Source of the DNA: a virus
DNA length: 39,889 nucleotides
Virus record (IMG/VR): IMGVR_UViG_3300022818_000071
Coordinates: 1 to 39,889 of that record
Reading direction: 5' to 3' (one strand)
Numbering within the stretch: the stretch's first letter is position 1; every line of letters begins with the position of its first letter. Shown one piece after another: positions 1 through 7,332 of this stretch. Below the pieces are notes generated by a model. It worked only from the letters and a program-made list of their open reading frames with translations. It made no database searches and was not told the origin of the DNA. The position numbers were made by a program, and so were the translations under genes.

Positions 1-99
1 CATAATAGCCTCACTGAAGATAAACTATGGGGGCATATAGAGTTTGATGAATGTAAAATTTATATAAAGGGTAGTCTAAACGAACAGACTCTTGATGAA
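1..99. repeat. Terminal direct repeat, left copy (circular-assembly overlap)
   Basis: Bases 1-99 are identical to 39791-39889. The metallopeptidase reading frame continues across the join without a break. An exact overlap of this length is typical of a circular or circularly permuted genome closed by a k-mer assembler. The true genome length is then 39,790 bp. Headful packaging would give such permutation, but a physical 99-bp terminal repeat cannot be excluded. Confidence 0.93.
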
Positions 100-228
100 G
101 TATTTTTTCATGAAGTTTTACATGGAATAGACCATGACTATTGCCTTAATTTTAAAGAGTCAGAAATTGACAGATTATCTCATGGGATAACAGCGTTTTT
201 AAAAGACAACAATTTACTAAAGGAATAA
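1..228 (+). CDS. Small zinc metallopeptidase-like protein (HEXXH), 3' part
   Basis: Joined across the genome ends, the protein has 97 aa. It carries HEVLH at residues 59-63, the HEXXH zinc-binding and catalytic motif, followed by H67 and by acidic residues E75/E77 that could give a third ligand. This resembles short phage and SprT/ImmA-type metallopeptidase cores. There is no HTH domain, so it is not a full ImmA. The connector gene starts 2 nt after its stop, placing it in the late head operon. A role in prohead proteolysis or host-protein cleavage is possible but not shown. The motif is directly visible; the function is inferred. Confidence 0.75.
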   Translation, partial: HNSLTEDKLWGHIEFDECKIYIKGSLNEQTLDEVFFHEVLHGIDHDYCLNFKESEIDRLSHGITAFLKDNNLLKE

Positions 229-230
229 TT

Positions 231-737
231 ATGCCTGAGCAATTAATAGGAATTATAAGAGAATATATAGAGGATTCAACAGCACCTTATGCAGTTACTG
301 ACGCTGTAATTGAAAGGTTACTTAACAAAAGTCGCCATTATGCTGAGAATTATTATCAGATATTTGCAGAGGATTATCCGTATCACAATGTTAGCAAAGT
401 CTATCTAATCAAATACAATAATCTGATGAACGTGATCCTCAAAGATGGTGCAGATGTTGTTATAGCTGATACTAATTACACTATTGATGTTGAGAATGGT
501 CTGGTTACGTTTGACACTGGTTATACAATACCGAGTGCAGTTTATGCAGAGTTTAATTATTTTGACTTGTACGACACCGTAGCAGAGTGTTGGAAATACC
601 GCATGGCTCTTGCTCAAATATCGGGAGATGTAAAGTTAGGAGATGAGACTTTGCCTAAAGATAAGAGTTACCATGAATATTGTTTGGAGAAATATTGGAA
701 TTTTAAGCAGAGCAAGAATATTACTATGACAAGATAG
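231..737 (+). CDS. Head-tail connector / adaptor protein
   Basis: This 168-aa protein is first in the connector series that continues with the genes at 1240, 1626 and 1965 and leads into the tail tube gene. The N-terminal third is helical (LIGIIREYIED, AVIERLLNKSRHYAENYYQ). The middle is beta-rich (YTIDVENGLVTFDTGYTI), and the C-terminus is helical again (YHEYCLEKYWNF). This helix-beta layout fits gp6/gp15-type adaptors that bind the portal ring. The assignment rests mainly on gene order. The accessory island sits between this gene and the capsid gene, which are normally adjacent. Confidence 0.6.
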   Translation: MPEQLIGIIREYIEDSTAPYAVTDAVIERLLNKSRHYAENYYQIFAEDYPYHNVSKVYLIKYNNLMNVILKDGADVVIADTNYTIDVENGLVTFDTGYTIPSAVYAEFNYFDLYDTVAECWKYRMALAQISGDVKLGDETLPKDKSYHEYCLEKYWNFKQSKNITMTR

Positions 738-740
738 TTC

Positions 741-769
741 TTGACATATTGATACCTTTATATTATGAT
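741..769 (+). promoter_or_regulatory. Sigma-A type promoter, repeated type, copy 1
   Basis: The -35 is TTGACA at 741-746 and the -10 is TATGAT at 764-769, with a 17-bp spacer. The spacer end CTTTATAT and the downstream leader (AAAGGAGTCTA before the ATG) are shared with four other copies at 31961, 33257, 33942 and 38171. It drives the small RHH gene at 807 from just after the connector gene stop. Confidence 0.88.
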
Positions 770-806
770 GGACTTATTTATTATCAATTATAAAGGAGTC
801 TACATA

Positions 807-932
807 ATGAAAATTCTAACATTACGATTGCCTGATGATTTATATGATAAGATTTGGGAAATACATACTGACACCCGAAACAATATCAACTCGATTATTA
901 TTGAGCTGGTGGAGAAGGGGTTGGAGAAATGA
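807..932 (+). CDS. Ribbon-helix-helix DNA-binding protein (Arc/MetJ-like), 41 aa
   Basis: The reading frame begins at ATG 807, 7 nt after a strong AAAGGAG site in the conserved leader. The N-terminal strand (KILTLRLPDDLYDKI) and the following two helices match the minimal RHH fold, which dimerises and binds operators. It is the first gene of a promoter-terminator cassette and overlaps the next gene by ATGA. It may regulate the repeated promoters that precede it and the other cassettes, but that is inference. The fold call is good; the target is unknown. Confidence 0.72.
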   Translation: MKILTLRLPDDLYDKIWEIHTDTRNNINSIIIELVEKGLEK

Positions 933-1177
933 AAATATTTTGTATAAAGTTTAATGAAGTTGATTACGACCAGTATGAAGGATTTGTTATGGCTGCTGAA
1001 AATGAAGAATCTGTAATTAAATATTTACAAAAAGGAAATTTTGAAGACGATACAACAATATCGTTGATTGATTATCCTGAAGGAATCAACTGGGAAGCAG
1101 GATATAAAATTAAAGAATTAAAACCTGAAAATTATAAAAAAGAAACAATAATATTGGACAGTTTTAACGCAGGATAA
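929..1177 (+). CDS. Small conserved phage protein of unknown function
   Basis: This acidic 82-aa protein has a beta-strand start (MKIFCIKFNEVDYDQYEGFVM) and ends in ILDSFNAG. Similar short proteins with that ending occur in Bacillota phages and I know of no function for them. The ATG overlaps the RHH gene stop. It is the last gene of the cassette, and the terminator at 1201 follows. There are no membrane segments and no catalytic motif. Confidence 0.6.
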   Translation: MKIFCIKFNEVDYDQYEGFVMAAENEESVIKYLQKGNFEDDTTISLIDYPEGINWEAGYKIKELKPENYKKETIILDSFNAG

Positions 1178-1200
1178 ACACCACTAACAATTTAAAATTA

Positions 1201-1227
1201 AGAGTCTCTTAACGGAGGCTCTTTTTT
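1201..1227 (+). terminator. Intrinsic terminator closing the RHH cassette
   Basis: An 8-bp stem (AGAGTCTC with GAGGCTCT, one G-U pair) around loop TTAACG is followed by six T. The T-run passes directly into ATTGGAG, the Shine-Dalgarno site of the head-closure gene at 1240. Confidence 0.85.
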
Positions 1228-1239
1228 ATTGGAGTATAA

Positions 1240-1626
1240 ATGACACTTTACGAATCAATTCGACTAAGGCAATCAAACATCATCGCACAAAATCCAGCGT
1301 CTATTATTATAAGCAGAATTTCAAATGTTGACGACGGAGCAGGGGGCTGGGTTCCAACAACGTCAACTTTACCCTCCCAGACTGTAAGAATCTATGACTC
1401 TACTGTTAAGGATATGGCAGTATTACTGGTTTCTGATAGTGGATATCACAAAAGCAGAATTAAGAAAATGATTGGACTTTGGAATTCGGACTTCGAACCA
1501 GAAAATGAAACGTTTTTAGATACATTTAGTTATAACGGATCAGATTATAAAATTGTTGATGTGAAGCCTAAGAAGACACAGGATTATGTTGTATACAAGG
1601 AAGTTTTCATTGAGGAGGTGGCGTAA
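1240..1626 (+). CDS. Head closure / head-tail joining protein
   Basis: This 128-aa protein is beta-rich after an N-terminal helix. The order adaptor, this gene, gp10-like, tail terminator, tail tube matches SPP1/HK97-type neck modules. The segment RISNVDDGAGGWVPT followed by strands and the ending YVVYKEVFIEEVA fits phage stoppers such as SPP1 gp16. The start follows TTGGAG fused to the terminator, and its end overlaps the next gene's ATG. Confidence 0.62.
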   Translation: MTLYESIRLRQSNIIAQNPASIIISRISNVDDGAGGWVPTTSTLPSQTVRIYDSTVKDMAVLLVSDSGYHKSRIKKMIGLWNSDFEPENETFLDTFSYNGSDYKIVDVKPKKTQDYVVYKEVFIEEVA

Positions 1627-1964
1627 TGGCTGGGAGTGGTGCTGTAATCGCCAAAATGTGGTCTTGGGCTACTCTAAAACGTGCAGGTTGTGAAGCTGTT
1701 TCACTTGTTGCCTCGTCTAACGCAGTAAATTATGCTAAAACAAATTACAGATGGCAACCTCGAACAGGTTATGCACATGGTAGTATTCATGGCGGTTTCT
1801 TTTGGGAAAGTCCAACAGTGCTAAAGGCTTATGTTGCACATAGCGCTTCATACGGAATATATTTAGAATTAGCCAACGATAGGCACTATGCAATTTTAGA
1901 AGAAGCAATAAGTGAAGTTCAAGATAGCTGGTTCAATGGAATAAAAAAGGTGATGGATCACTAA
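1626..1964 (+). CDS. HK97 gp10-like neck / tail-completion protein
   Basis: The 112-aa product ends in the pattern usual for gp10-like tail-completion proteins: a basic tyrosine-rich stretch (YRWQPRTGYAHGSI), a strand with YVAHSASYGIYLELAN, then a C-terminal helix. It lies between the head-closure and tail-terminator genes, with start-stop overlap upstream and a 0-nt gap downstream. The family is usually somewhat longer. Confidence 0.6.
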   Translation: MAGSGAVIAKMWSWATLKRAGCEAVSLVASSNAVNYAKTNYRWQPRTGYAHGSIHGGFFWESPTVLKAYVAHSASYGIYLELANDRHYAILEEAISEVQDSWFNGIKKVMDH

Positions 1965-2348
1965 ATGAGAAAATCAATAATTGTTGAACTTAAAAAAATA
2001 ACAGATTTTAGCAATCGTATCTATCAAGCTTTTGCCGCTCCGGTTGGAGTATTGAAACCTTATCTTACTGTAAAACTAACTGGGGAAAACCCTGTTGTAA
2101 ATAACAAAGTAGCCTCTGTATTGGAGTTTCAAGTTTACATTTATAATAGCCCAGGGTCATTTATTTCACTTGATGATTTGGAGTTGAAGGTTAGAAAACA
2201 ATTACATGGAGTATTACTCAGCACAGATGAAAGCCCATCAAGACATTTTTCGGTATACTACGACAGAACGTTGCCAGATTTTTTTGATGATATTTCTAAC
2301 TTATTTCAAAAGACCATATATTTTTACATTCCACTTGCAAGACACTAA
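1965..2348 (+). CDS. Tail terminator protein-like
   Basis: The 127-aa alpha/beta protein sits just before the tail tube gene, where the tail-terminator gene (lambda gpU/SPP1 gp17 type) is found. These form a ring that ends tube polymerisation and joins the tail to the head. Visible features are an N-terminal helix (FSNRIYQAFAAPVG), a strand pair, and a C-terminal strand IYFYIPLARH typical of the fold. The HNH cassette inserted after it separates it from the tail tube gene. Confidence 0.58.
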   Translation: MRKSIIVELKKITDFSNRIYQAFAAPVGVLKPYLTVKLTGENPVVNNKVASVLEFQVYIYNSPGSFISLDDLELKVRKQLHGVLLSTDESPSRHFSVYYDRTLPDFFDDISNLFQKTIYFYIPLARH

Positions 2349-2372
2349 ATTTAAGCACAAATTAACAAAATA

Positions 2373-2438
2373 TGGTATAATATTAGTATATAAAATATGG
2401 GGGAGCCTCAACCTCCCCCGCCTGTTGAGGAGGCAAAA
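2373..2438 (+). promoter_or_regulatory. HNH leader copy 1: extended -10 promoter plus kissing-hairpin RNA over the ribosome site
   Basis: The promoter has an extended -10, TGG-TATAAT (TATAAT at 2376-2381). Hairpin 1 pairs GGGGGAG (2399-2405) with CTCCCCC (2413-2419) around loop CCTCAAC. Hairpin 2 pairs GCCT (2420-2423) with AGGC (2431-2434) around loop GTTGAGG (2424-2430). The two loops are exact complements over 7 nt. The AGG of the Shine-Dalgarno site is in the second stem, so the closed form should hinder translation of the HNH gene at 2439. The same architecture with different loop sequences precedes two other HNH genes, at 16455 and 27207. Confidence 0.85.
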
Positions 2439-3029
2439 ATGGGATTTAAAAAAGGTTATATAATGTCTGAAGAGCATAAGCTTAAAATTGGATTAGCCAA
2501 TAAAGGCAAAAAACGTTCAGACGAACAAAATAAAAAACAAAGTGAAAATAGTAAAGGACGTATTCCCTGGAATAAAGGTTTAAAAGGTGTTCAACCTTGT
2601 TCAGATGAAACAAAACTTAAAATGAGCCTGGCTAAAATGGGTAATATAAATTGTTTAGGTTTTGAGCATACAGACGAAACTAAACTTAAAATGAGTGAAG
2701 CTAATAAAGGTAGAACAAGCTGGCTCGGGAAAACAGGTGAAAAATCCGCAAATTGGAAAGGTGGGTTAACACCTAAAATTTTAATAATTAGGCATAGTAA
2801 CGAAATAAAGGAATGGCGAACATCAGTATTTGAACGTGATGATTATACTTGTCAAAGATGTAGAGAAAGAGGCAAAGAATTAAATGCACACCATATAAAA
2901 TCTTTTGCTGAACATATCGAACTTAGATTTGAAGTTGATAACGGCATTACTTATTGCAAACCTTGTCATGAAATAGTTAGTAAGGAACAAATGAAAGGAA
3001 ATAAATATGCTATAAAAATTAAAGCCTAA
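2439..3029 (+). CDS. HNH homing endonuclease with NUMOD3 repeats
   Basis: The protein has 196 aa from ATG 2439, chosen because it follows GAGGAGG. Residues 1-100 hold several NUMOD3-like DNA-binding repeats (EEHKLKIGLANKGKK, DETKLKMSLAKMG, DETKLKMSEANKGR). The C-terminus is an HNH domain with CQRCRERG, then LNAHHIKSF and YCKPCH as zinc and catalytic elements. Such free-standing homing endonucleases nick or cut alleles that lack them and spread by repair. It interrupts the step from the neck genes to the tail tube gene and brings its own promoter and terminator, so it is a self-contained insertion. Confidence 0.92.
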   Translation: MGFKKGYIMSEEHKLKIGLANKGKKRSDEQNKKQSENSKGRIPWNKGLKGVQPCSDETKLKMSLAKMGNINCLGFEHTDETKLKMSEANKGRTSWLGKTGEKSANWKGGLTPKILIIRHSNEIKEWRTSVFERDDYTCQRCRERGKELNAHHIKSFAEHIELRFEVDNGITYCKPCHEIVSKEQMKGNKYAIKIKA

Positions 3030-3062
3030 GCTTTTTAATATAAAATTTATAATAGCAAATTA

Positions 3063-3088
3063 AGCACCTCATTTTGGGGTGCTTTTTT
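3063..3088 (+). terminator. Intrinsic terminator after the HNH gene
   Basis: GCACCTC pairs with GGGGTGC (G-U tolerated) around a short T-rich loop and is followed by six T. It ends the HNH cassette just before the tail tube gene's ribosome binding site. Confidence 0.82.
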
Positions 3089-3111
3089 AATGCAAAGAAA
3101 AGGAGTATATC

Positions 3112-3666
3112 GTGGCTATCCTATATGGGGTTCGACAGGTAAGAATATTATCAGAGTTAGACAGCGGCGCAGCAGACGGATCAGCAAGCGCTATAAATTC
3201 TACTATGATTCAGCAAATGGGATTAACACCGGTCTACATTGACGGTGCAGAAACCATTCAGCGTGGTGGAGATTCAATTAAGGCAATAGTAAAAGAGGAT
3301 GACAATTTTGTAGGAGTAGATTTAACACTGGATTTTGCAGCATTAGAACCAGCATTAAAAGCAGCCATTGCCGGTGGAGTTGTTGTCGGTGATAAATGGA
3401 GCGCTCCTAAGTCTTCAACAGAATATCCTTATCCATTTAGGTTAAAAGTATGGCAGACAGTTGAAACAGAATCAGACAGTGAATCTACTGAAAATGGCTT
3501 TGTAGAACATGAGTTTGCATTCTGTAAAGGCAGACTTGGCAGCATTACTGGAAATCAGCAGGCTTTCACTAACGATCAGTTTACAGTTAGATGTAGAAAA
3601 AATGCTTCTAATCCATCAAGTATAGAGGCTGCATGGTCTACGGATGAAGTTTCAGCAATAGTATAG
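3112..3666 (+). CDS. Major tail (tube) protein
   Basis: This 184-aa protein starts at GTG 3112 after AAGGAG. It is the right size and position for a siphovirus tail tube subunit, with the frameshifted chaperone and tape measure next. The sequence is rich in small and beta-forming residues (DDNFVGVDLTLDFAALEPALKAA; HEFAFCKGRLGSITGNQQAF), typical of tube beta-barrels. A central loop, rich in S, T and E (TVETESDSESTENG), may be surface-exposed on the tail. Confidence 0.82.
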   Translation: MAILYGVRQVRILSELDSGAADGSASAINSTMIQQMGLTPVYIDGAETIQRGGDSIKAIVKEDDNFVGVDLTLDFAALEPALKAAIAGGVVVGDKWSAPKSSTEYPYPFRLKVWQTVETESDSESTENGFVEHEFAFCKGRLGSITGNQQAFTNDQFTVRCRKNASNPSSIEAAWSTDEVSAIV

Positions 3667-3673
3667 GAGAAGT

Positions 3674-4078
3674 ATGGACAAACTAAAAATAACAAACATA
3701 GGCGATTTACAGAAATTCAACGAGGGTGAAATTGTAGAGTTACCAAGTTTTGATGACTCTACACCCTTCGTTGCTAAATTAAAACGTCCATCACTGCTTG
3801 CATTATGCAAGGGTGGACAGATACCGAATACCCTATTAGGCGCGGCGCAAGAGTTGTTTGAAGGCAAGCAGAAGTCAGATATTAAAAAGTATGCTGAAAT
3901 ATTGGATGTTGTTTTAACTGCTGCTATGGTAGAGCCGCAATATGGGGAGGTGGAGGGTTTACTTTCAGATATGCAGAGGCTGGCAATCTTCGCCTATACG
4001 CAAAATGGAATTAAAGCCCTCATTCCGTTTCTCGAAATCGAACGCATTCAAAAGGGTAGTAATATTAGCAAAGAATAA
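3674..4078 (+). CDS. Tail assembly chaperone, short form (gpG-like)
   Basis: This 134-aa acidic helical protein lies directly between tail tube and tape measure, the invariant place for tail assembly chaperones. The N-terminus binds a beta region (FNEGEIVELPSFDDSTPFVAKL), followed by helices (LLALCKGGQIPNTLLGAAQELFEG). An overlapping frame continues past its stop and gives the long form. Chaperones of this type coat the tape measure protein during tail assembly and are absent from mature virions. Confidence 0.82.
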   Translation: MDKLKITNIGDLQKFNEGEIVELPSFDDSTPFVAKLKRPSLLALCKGGQIPNTLLGAAQELFEGKQKSDIKKYAEILDVVLTAAMVEPQYGEVEGLLSDMQRLAIFAYTQNGIKALIPFLEIERIQKGSNISKE

Positions 4079-4244
4079 TAACAAAGTTGTGTCTGATATT
4101 TTGGGTATAGAAGATTTATATGAGAAATTTTGTATAGACGAAGTTTCTGATTATCTATATTTTCAATGGAGAAAAGAAGCAAAGAATAAAGAAGAAGTAA
4201 AAAATTTAGTTAGTAAGCACGCCAAGAAGAAGGTTTCCGGTTAA
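3674..4244 (+). CDS. Tail assembly chaperone, long form by programmed +1 frameshift (gpGT-like)
   Basis: The second frame is open across the end of the short form and ends at 4244. Moving from the first frame to the second needs +1 (or -2), not the lambda-type -1. A good candidate site is AAA-G at 4070-4073, where a lysyl tRNA on AAA can re-pair with AAG. Reading then continues AAT-AAT-AAC instead of GAA-stop. The extension of about 56 aa (EDLYEKFCIDEVSDYLYFQWRK in outline) ends in a lysine-rich tail, as in T domains that recruit the tube protein. The exact slip site is inferred. Confidence 0.7.
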
Positions 4245-4290
4245 CCTATAAAACCGGTCTTTAAATAGGCAATTAATATAGCAAACTATA

Positions 4291-4313
4291 TCGCTCATTT
4301 AGGGCGATTTTTT
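4291..4313 (+). terminator. Intrinsic terminator between chaperone and tape measure genes
   Basis: TCGCTC pairs with GGGCGA (one G-U) around a short loop, followed by six T. The T-run merges with ATTGGAG, the tape measure Shine-Dalgarno site. It probably tunes read-through, giving less tape measure than chaperone. Confidence 0.75.
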
Positions 4314-4327
4314 ATTGGAGATAAATT

Positions 4328-6946
4328 ATGGCTTTCGACTTAGGTTCAATATTCGCTAGCGTGGGCGTCGATATTTCAAATTTGGATAAAGGCCTTATGC
4401 AGGCGCAAGTAAAATTAGCGGCTGCTGACAAGACTATCACTGGTTACGGGCAAAAATTAACCGCAGCATCTACAAAGATGATGATAAGCGGGGGGCTAAT
4501 GGTTGGTGCGGTTGCTGGAGTTGCTATAGCCGCCGTTAAAATGGCATCAGAGTTTGAGACGAGCATGAGAAACGTAAACTCTATCTCAAAATTGTCCGAA
4601 GGTGAATTCAAAAAACTTGGCGAATCTGTTGTTGGTATCAGCAAAAAGTTTCCGCAATCTGCCAAAGAGTTAGCCGATGGTTTATATGATATTGCTTCAT
4701 CTGGTTTTCAGGGTGCTGCTGGACTTAAGGTACTCGAAGCTTCTGCAAGTGCAGCAAGTGCAGGTTTAACTAATACTGCAACATCTGCTAAGGGAATCAC
4801 AGCTGTTTTAAATGCTTATGGACTTGAAGCTGAGGACGCTGCTGCAATATCAGATACCATGTTTAAGACAGTTGATAAAGGAGTTATAACTTTTGAAGAA
4901 TTATCCTCAACTGTTGGCGATTGGGTAGGTATGTCAAAGGCTGCTAATATAAGTTTCAATGAAGCCTCTGGTGCAATTGCGTACATGACAACTAAAGGTA
5001 TAGATGCTTCTGAAGCTGGTGTATCACTTCAAAGAATGCTCACAGGTATTATCAAGCCGTCTGAAGATATGGCTAAATTTATCCATAATGCCGGTTATGA
5101 ATCAGGCGAAATGATGTTAAAGACCTTAGGACTTACCGGCACAATGAAACTTCTTAATGATGAAACTGGTGGAAGCATTACTAAGATGATTGACTTGATA
5201 CCTGAAATTCGTGGTGTTCGTGGCGCAAACGCTCTGTTAGGTGCAGGTTATGAAGAACTTACTGGATTTATGGCGGACTTTAAAGATACTACCGGCGCAA
5301 CTGCGATAGCTTTAAAAGAACAATCCAAATCACTTTCATTTCAATTAAATATATTAAAGAATAACGGCACTGCTTTAGCAATAGAACTTGGAAATAAATT
5401 AATACCCTCTATAGCTGGGATTGTAAAAGGTTTAAATGATTTAAAACCTGAAACTAAAGATACAATCTTTCTTTTTGGTGAATTATTATTAGGAGCGGTA
5501 GGCTCAGTCGGTGGATTACTTTTATTAGCAGGTGCAGCAGGAAAAGTTAGATTAGCTGTTATAGGTCTAAATACTTCTATGGTTACTTTTGCCGCTACTG
5601 GTTCAGCATTCTCTAAATTTGCAGGTAGTATGGCATCTTTTCTTGCAGTATTTGGCGCACAAACTCCTGCTATCGGTGCATTTATTGATGACATGGGGTT
5701 GCTTAAAAATGCAAGTGGAGATTTGCAAGTAGTGGCAAATAATATGAAAGGTGCAATGCTTGCCAACCAAGCAAGTTTTGACTCCTCTGTTGCTTCAAAC
5801 CGACAATCAATAACAAATATACAAGACCTTTTAAAGACTTTTAATGAGGCTACACCTGCTACTATAGCTAAAATTTTAGAGTTAAATACTGCTTATAATG
5901 ATGGTTTTATTACTATCGGACAGTTTAACGATAAATTATACGATTTAACACTAACAATGGAGACTTCGGCAACAGCCGATGCAAAGAAAAAATACTTTGC
6001 AGATTTGACTACTGAGGCAATGAAAGCTCAGGGTGCTACTACTGCTGAAATAACCGCAGCACTTCAAGGAGAAACTGCTGCTACCGATGGCGCCTCAACC
6101 GCAACAGATAATCTTTACAGCTCTTTATTTAGTTTCTTTTTACTTTCCGCTGATGGTGAAACAAAAATAAGAGCATTAAATGACGCTTACGCTGCCTATA
6201 CTCAGGCAGTAAAAGATAATGGTGCAGCAAGTGATGAAGCTAAAACTGCAAAAGAAGAATGGATTAGGCAATTAGATACTGAAATTGGCGCGACACTACC
6301 TGCTATAATCGCAAAAACTGGTGAAATGACTTTATCTGATAGAGAATTATTGTATGCAATGCAGGATAACATTGATAAAGCACAAGAAGCCGGAGTTATT
6401 ACAAGAGCGCAAGCAGAGGAAACAGCAAATACGATTCAGTCCACTATTGATAATACTTTTATACCAGCACTTGCAAGAGGCGCACAGACACTTACTGAAC
6501 TTGGTAATATTGTTGCAGAACCAGAAGTAAAAGTAGATATAAGTGATGTAACATCAAAGATAGGCCATGTAGCTTCAATGTTATCAGATATTAATGGTAG
6601 AGTAGCCACAACATATATCGATACAGTTTCTAGAAAAATTTATTCAATGGGCGGTATAGTAGGTATGGCTTCCGGTGGAGTAGTTTTACCACAAGCAGCC
6701 TCGGGTATGGTTGTACCACAAACTGGCCGTGCTATTCCTATCCTTGCGCATGAATACGAGGATATAGTCAATACTTCACAACAGAGAAATTTAGCAGAGT
6801 GGATTATGGGTAAGGCTAATAGTAGACCTGATGGCAAGAGTACAAGCAATGAAGTAATACTACATACCATAATAAATTTAGATGGTCAGGTTTTATGGGA
6901 AAACAATGAAAAATTTGACTTAAGAAAATTAGGGGAGAGGGTATGA
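4328..6946 (+). CDS. Tail tape measure protein
   Basis: At 872 aa this is the largest gene, and it directly follows the chaperone genes. The N-terminus (LGSIFASVGVDISNLDKGLMQAQ) and the segment MASEFETSMRNVNSISK match the TP901-type core, which is rich in A, G and S. Hydrophobic stretches near residues 57-70 and 385-410 are membrane-segment candidates for DNA ejection. By the usual 0.15 nm per residue, the tail would be about 130 nm. A glycine-rich hydrophobic patch near residues 775-800 precedes the C-terminal beta region. The stop overlaps the next start by ATGA. Confidence 0.95.
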   Translation: MAFDLGSIFASVGVDISNLDKGLMQAQVKLAAADKTITGYGQKLTAASTKMMISGGLMVGAVAGVAIAAVKMASEFETSMRNVNSISKLSEGEFKKLGESVVGISKKFPQSAKELADGLYDIASSGFQGAAGLKVLEASASAASAGLTNTATSAKGITAVLNAYGLEAEDAAAISDTMFKTVDKGVITFEELSSTVGDWVGMSKAANISFNEASGAIAYMTTKGIDASEAGVSLQRMLTGIIKPSEDMAKFIHNAGYESGEMMLKTLGLTGTMKLLNDETGGSITKMIDLIPEIRGVRGANALLGAGYEELTGFMADFKDTTGATAIALKEQSKSLSFQLNILKNNGTALAIELGNKLIPSIAGIVKGLNDLKPETKDTIFLFGELLLGAVGSVGGLLLLAGAAGKVRLAVIGLNTSMVTFAATGSAFSKFAGSMASFLAVFGAQTPAIGAFIDDMGLLKNASGDLQVVANNMKGAMLANQASFDSSVASNRQSITNIQDLLKTFNEATPATIAKILELNTAYNDGFITIGQFNDKLYDLTLTMETSATADAKKKYFADLTTEAMKAQGATTAEITAALQGETAATDGASTATDNLYSSLFSFFLLSADGETKIRALNDAYAAYTQAVKDNGAASDEAKTAKEEWIRQLDTEIGATLPAIIAKTGEMTLSDRELLYAMQDNIDKAQEAGVITRAQAEETANTIQSTIDNTFIPALARGAQTLTELGNIVAEPEVKVDISDVTSKIGHVASMLSDINGRVATTYIDTVSRKIYSMGGIVGMASGGVVLPQAASGMVVPQTGRAIPILAHEYEDIVNTSQQRNLAEWIMGKANSRPDGKSTSNEVILHTIINLDGQVLWENNEKFDLRKLGERV

Positions 6947-7332
6947 ACCAGCAGAGAATTTTAATTGGCACAACTGAGCTTTCATTAATGGAGAGAACTT
7001 TTAACTCTAAACCTTATCCTATCGAGGAAATAGTAGAGTGTGAAAACGGATCAGAAACTCAATATTACGTTGGAGTTAAAAATATATTTGATATAACTTT
7101 TAGTATGCTTCCGGCTACTGACGCTAATGTTGAAGATTCTAAGGCTGGTCGTAATACTTTAAAAGCCTTATATGATTTGCACGCTTTTACAACGTTGACT
7201 TTATATAGTGAAACAGGGGCTACTATAACTTATAATGTCAGGTTTACTTCATATAGTGAAGAAGCTATCAGACCGTGGGCTGGCGATGTTGACTGGAGAT
7301 ATAATATTAGTTTTTCCTTAAAAGAGGTATAA
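6943..7332 (+). CDS. Distal tail protein-like (Dit N-domain)
   Basis: This 129-aa beta-rich protein lies between the tape measure and the tail-associated protein, the position of the distal tail hub. It has strands with KNIFDITFSMLPATD and a C-terminal WRYNISFSLKEV typical of tube-like hub folds. It is shorter than classical Dit proteins (about 250 aa), so it would be a ring domain without the receptor-binding galectin part. The function is inferred from position and size. Confidence 0.58.
   Translation: MNQQRILIGTTELSLMERTFNSKPYPIEEIVECENGSETQYYVGVKNIFDITFSMLPATDANVEDSKAGRNTLKALYDLHAFTTLTLYSETGATITYNVRFTSYSEEAIRPWAGDVDWRYNISFSLKEV

Noticed and set aside
2206-2463. Frame overlapping the tail terminator gene and the HNH leader
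   Set aside because: It crosses two real genes and the structured leader, with no ribosome site.
2399-3029. Group I intron around the HNH genes
   Set aside because: Flanking genes are whole on each side and no intron core is visible; these are free-standing insertions between genes.
5341-5766. 141-aa reverse-strand frame inside the tape measure gene
   Set aside because: A shadow of the alanine-rich coding frame; no ribosome site, and all other genes are on the + strand.
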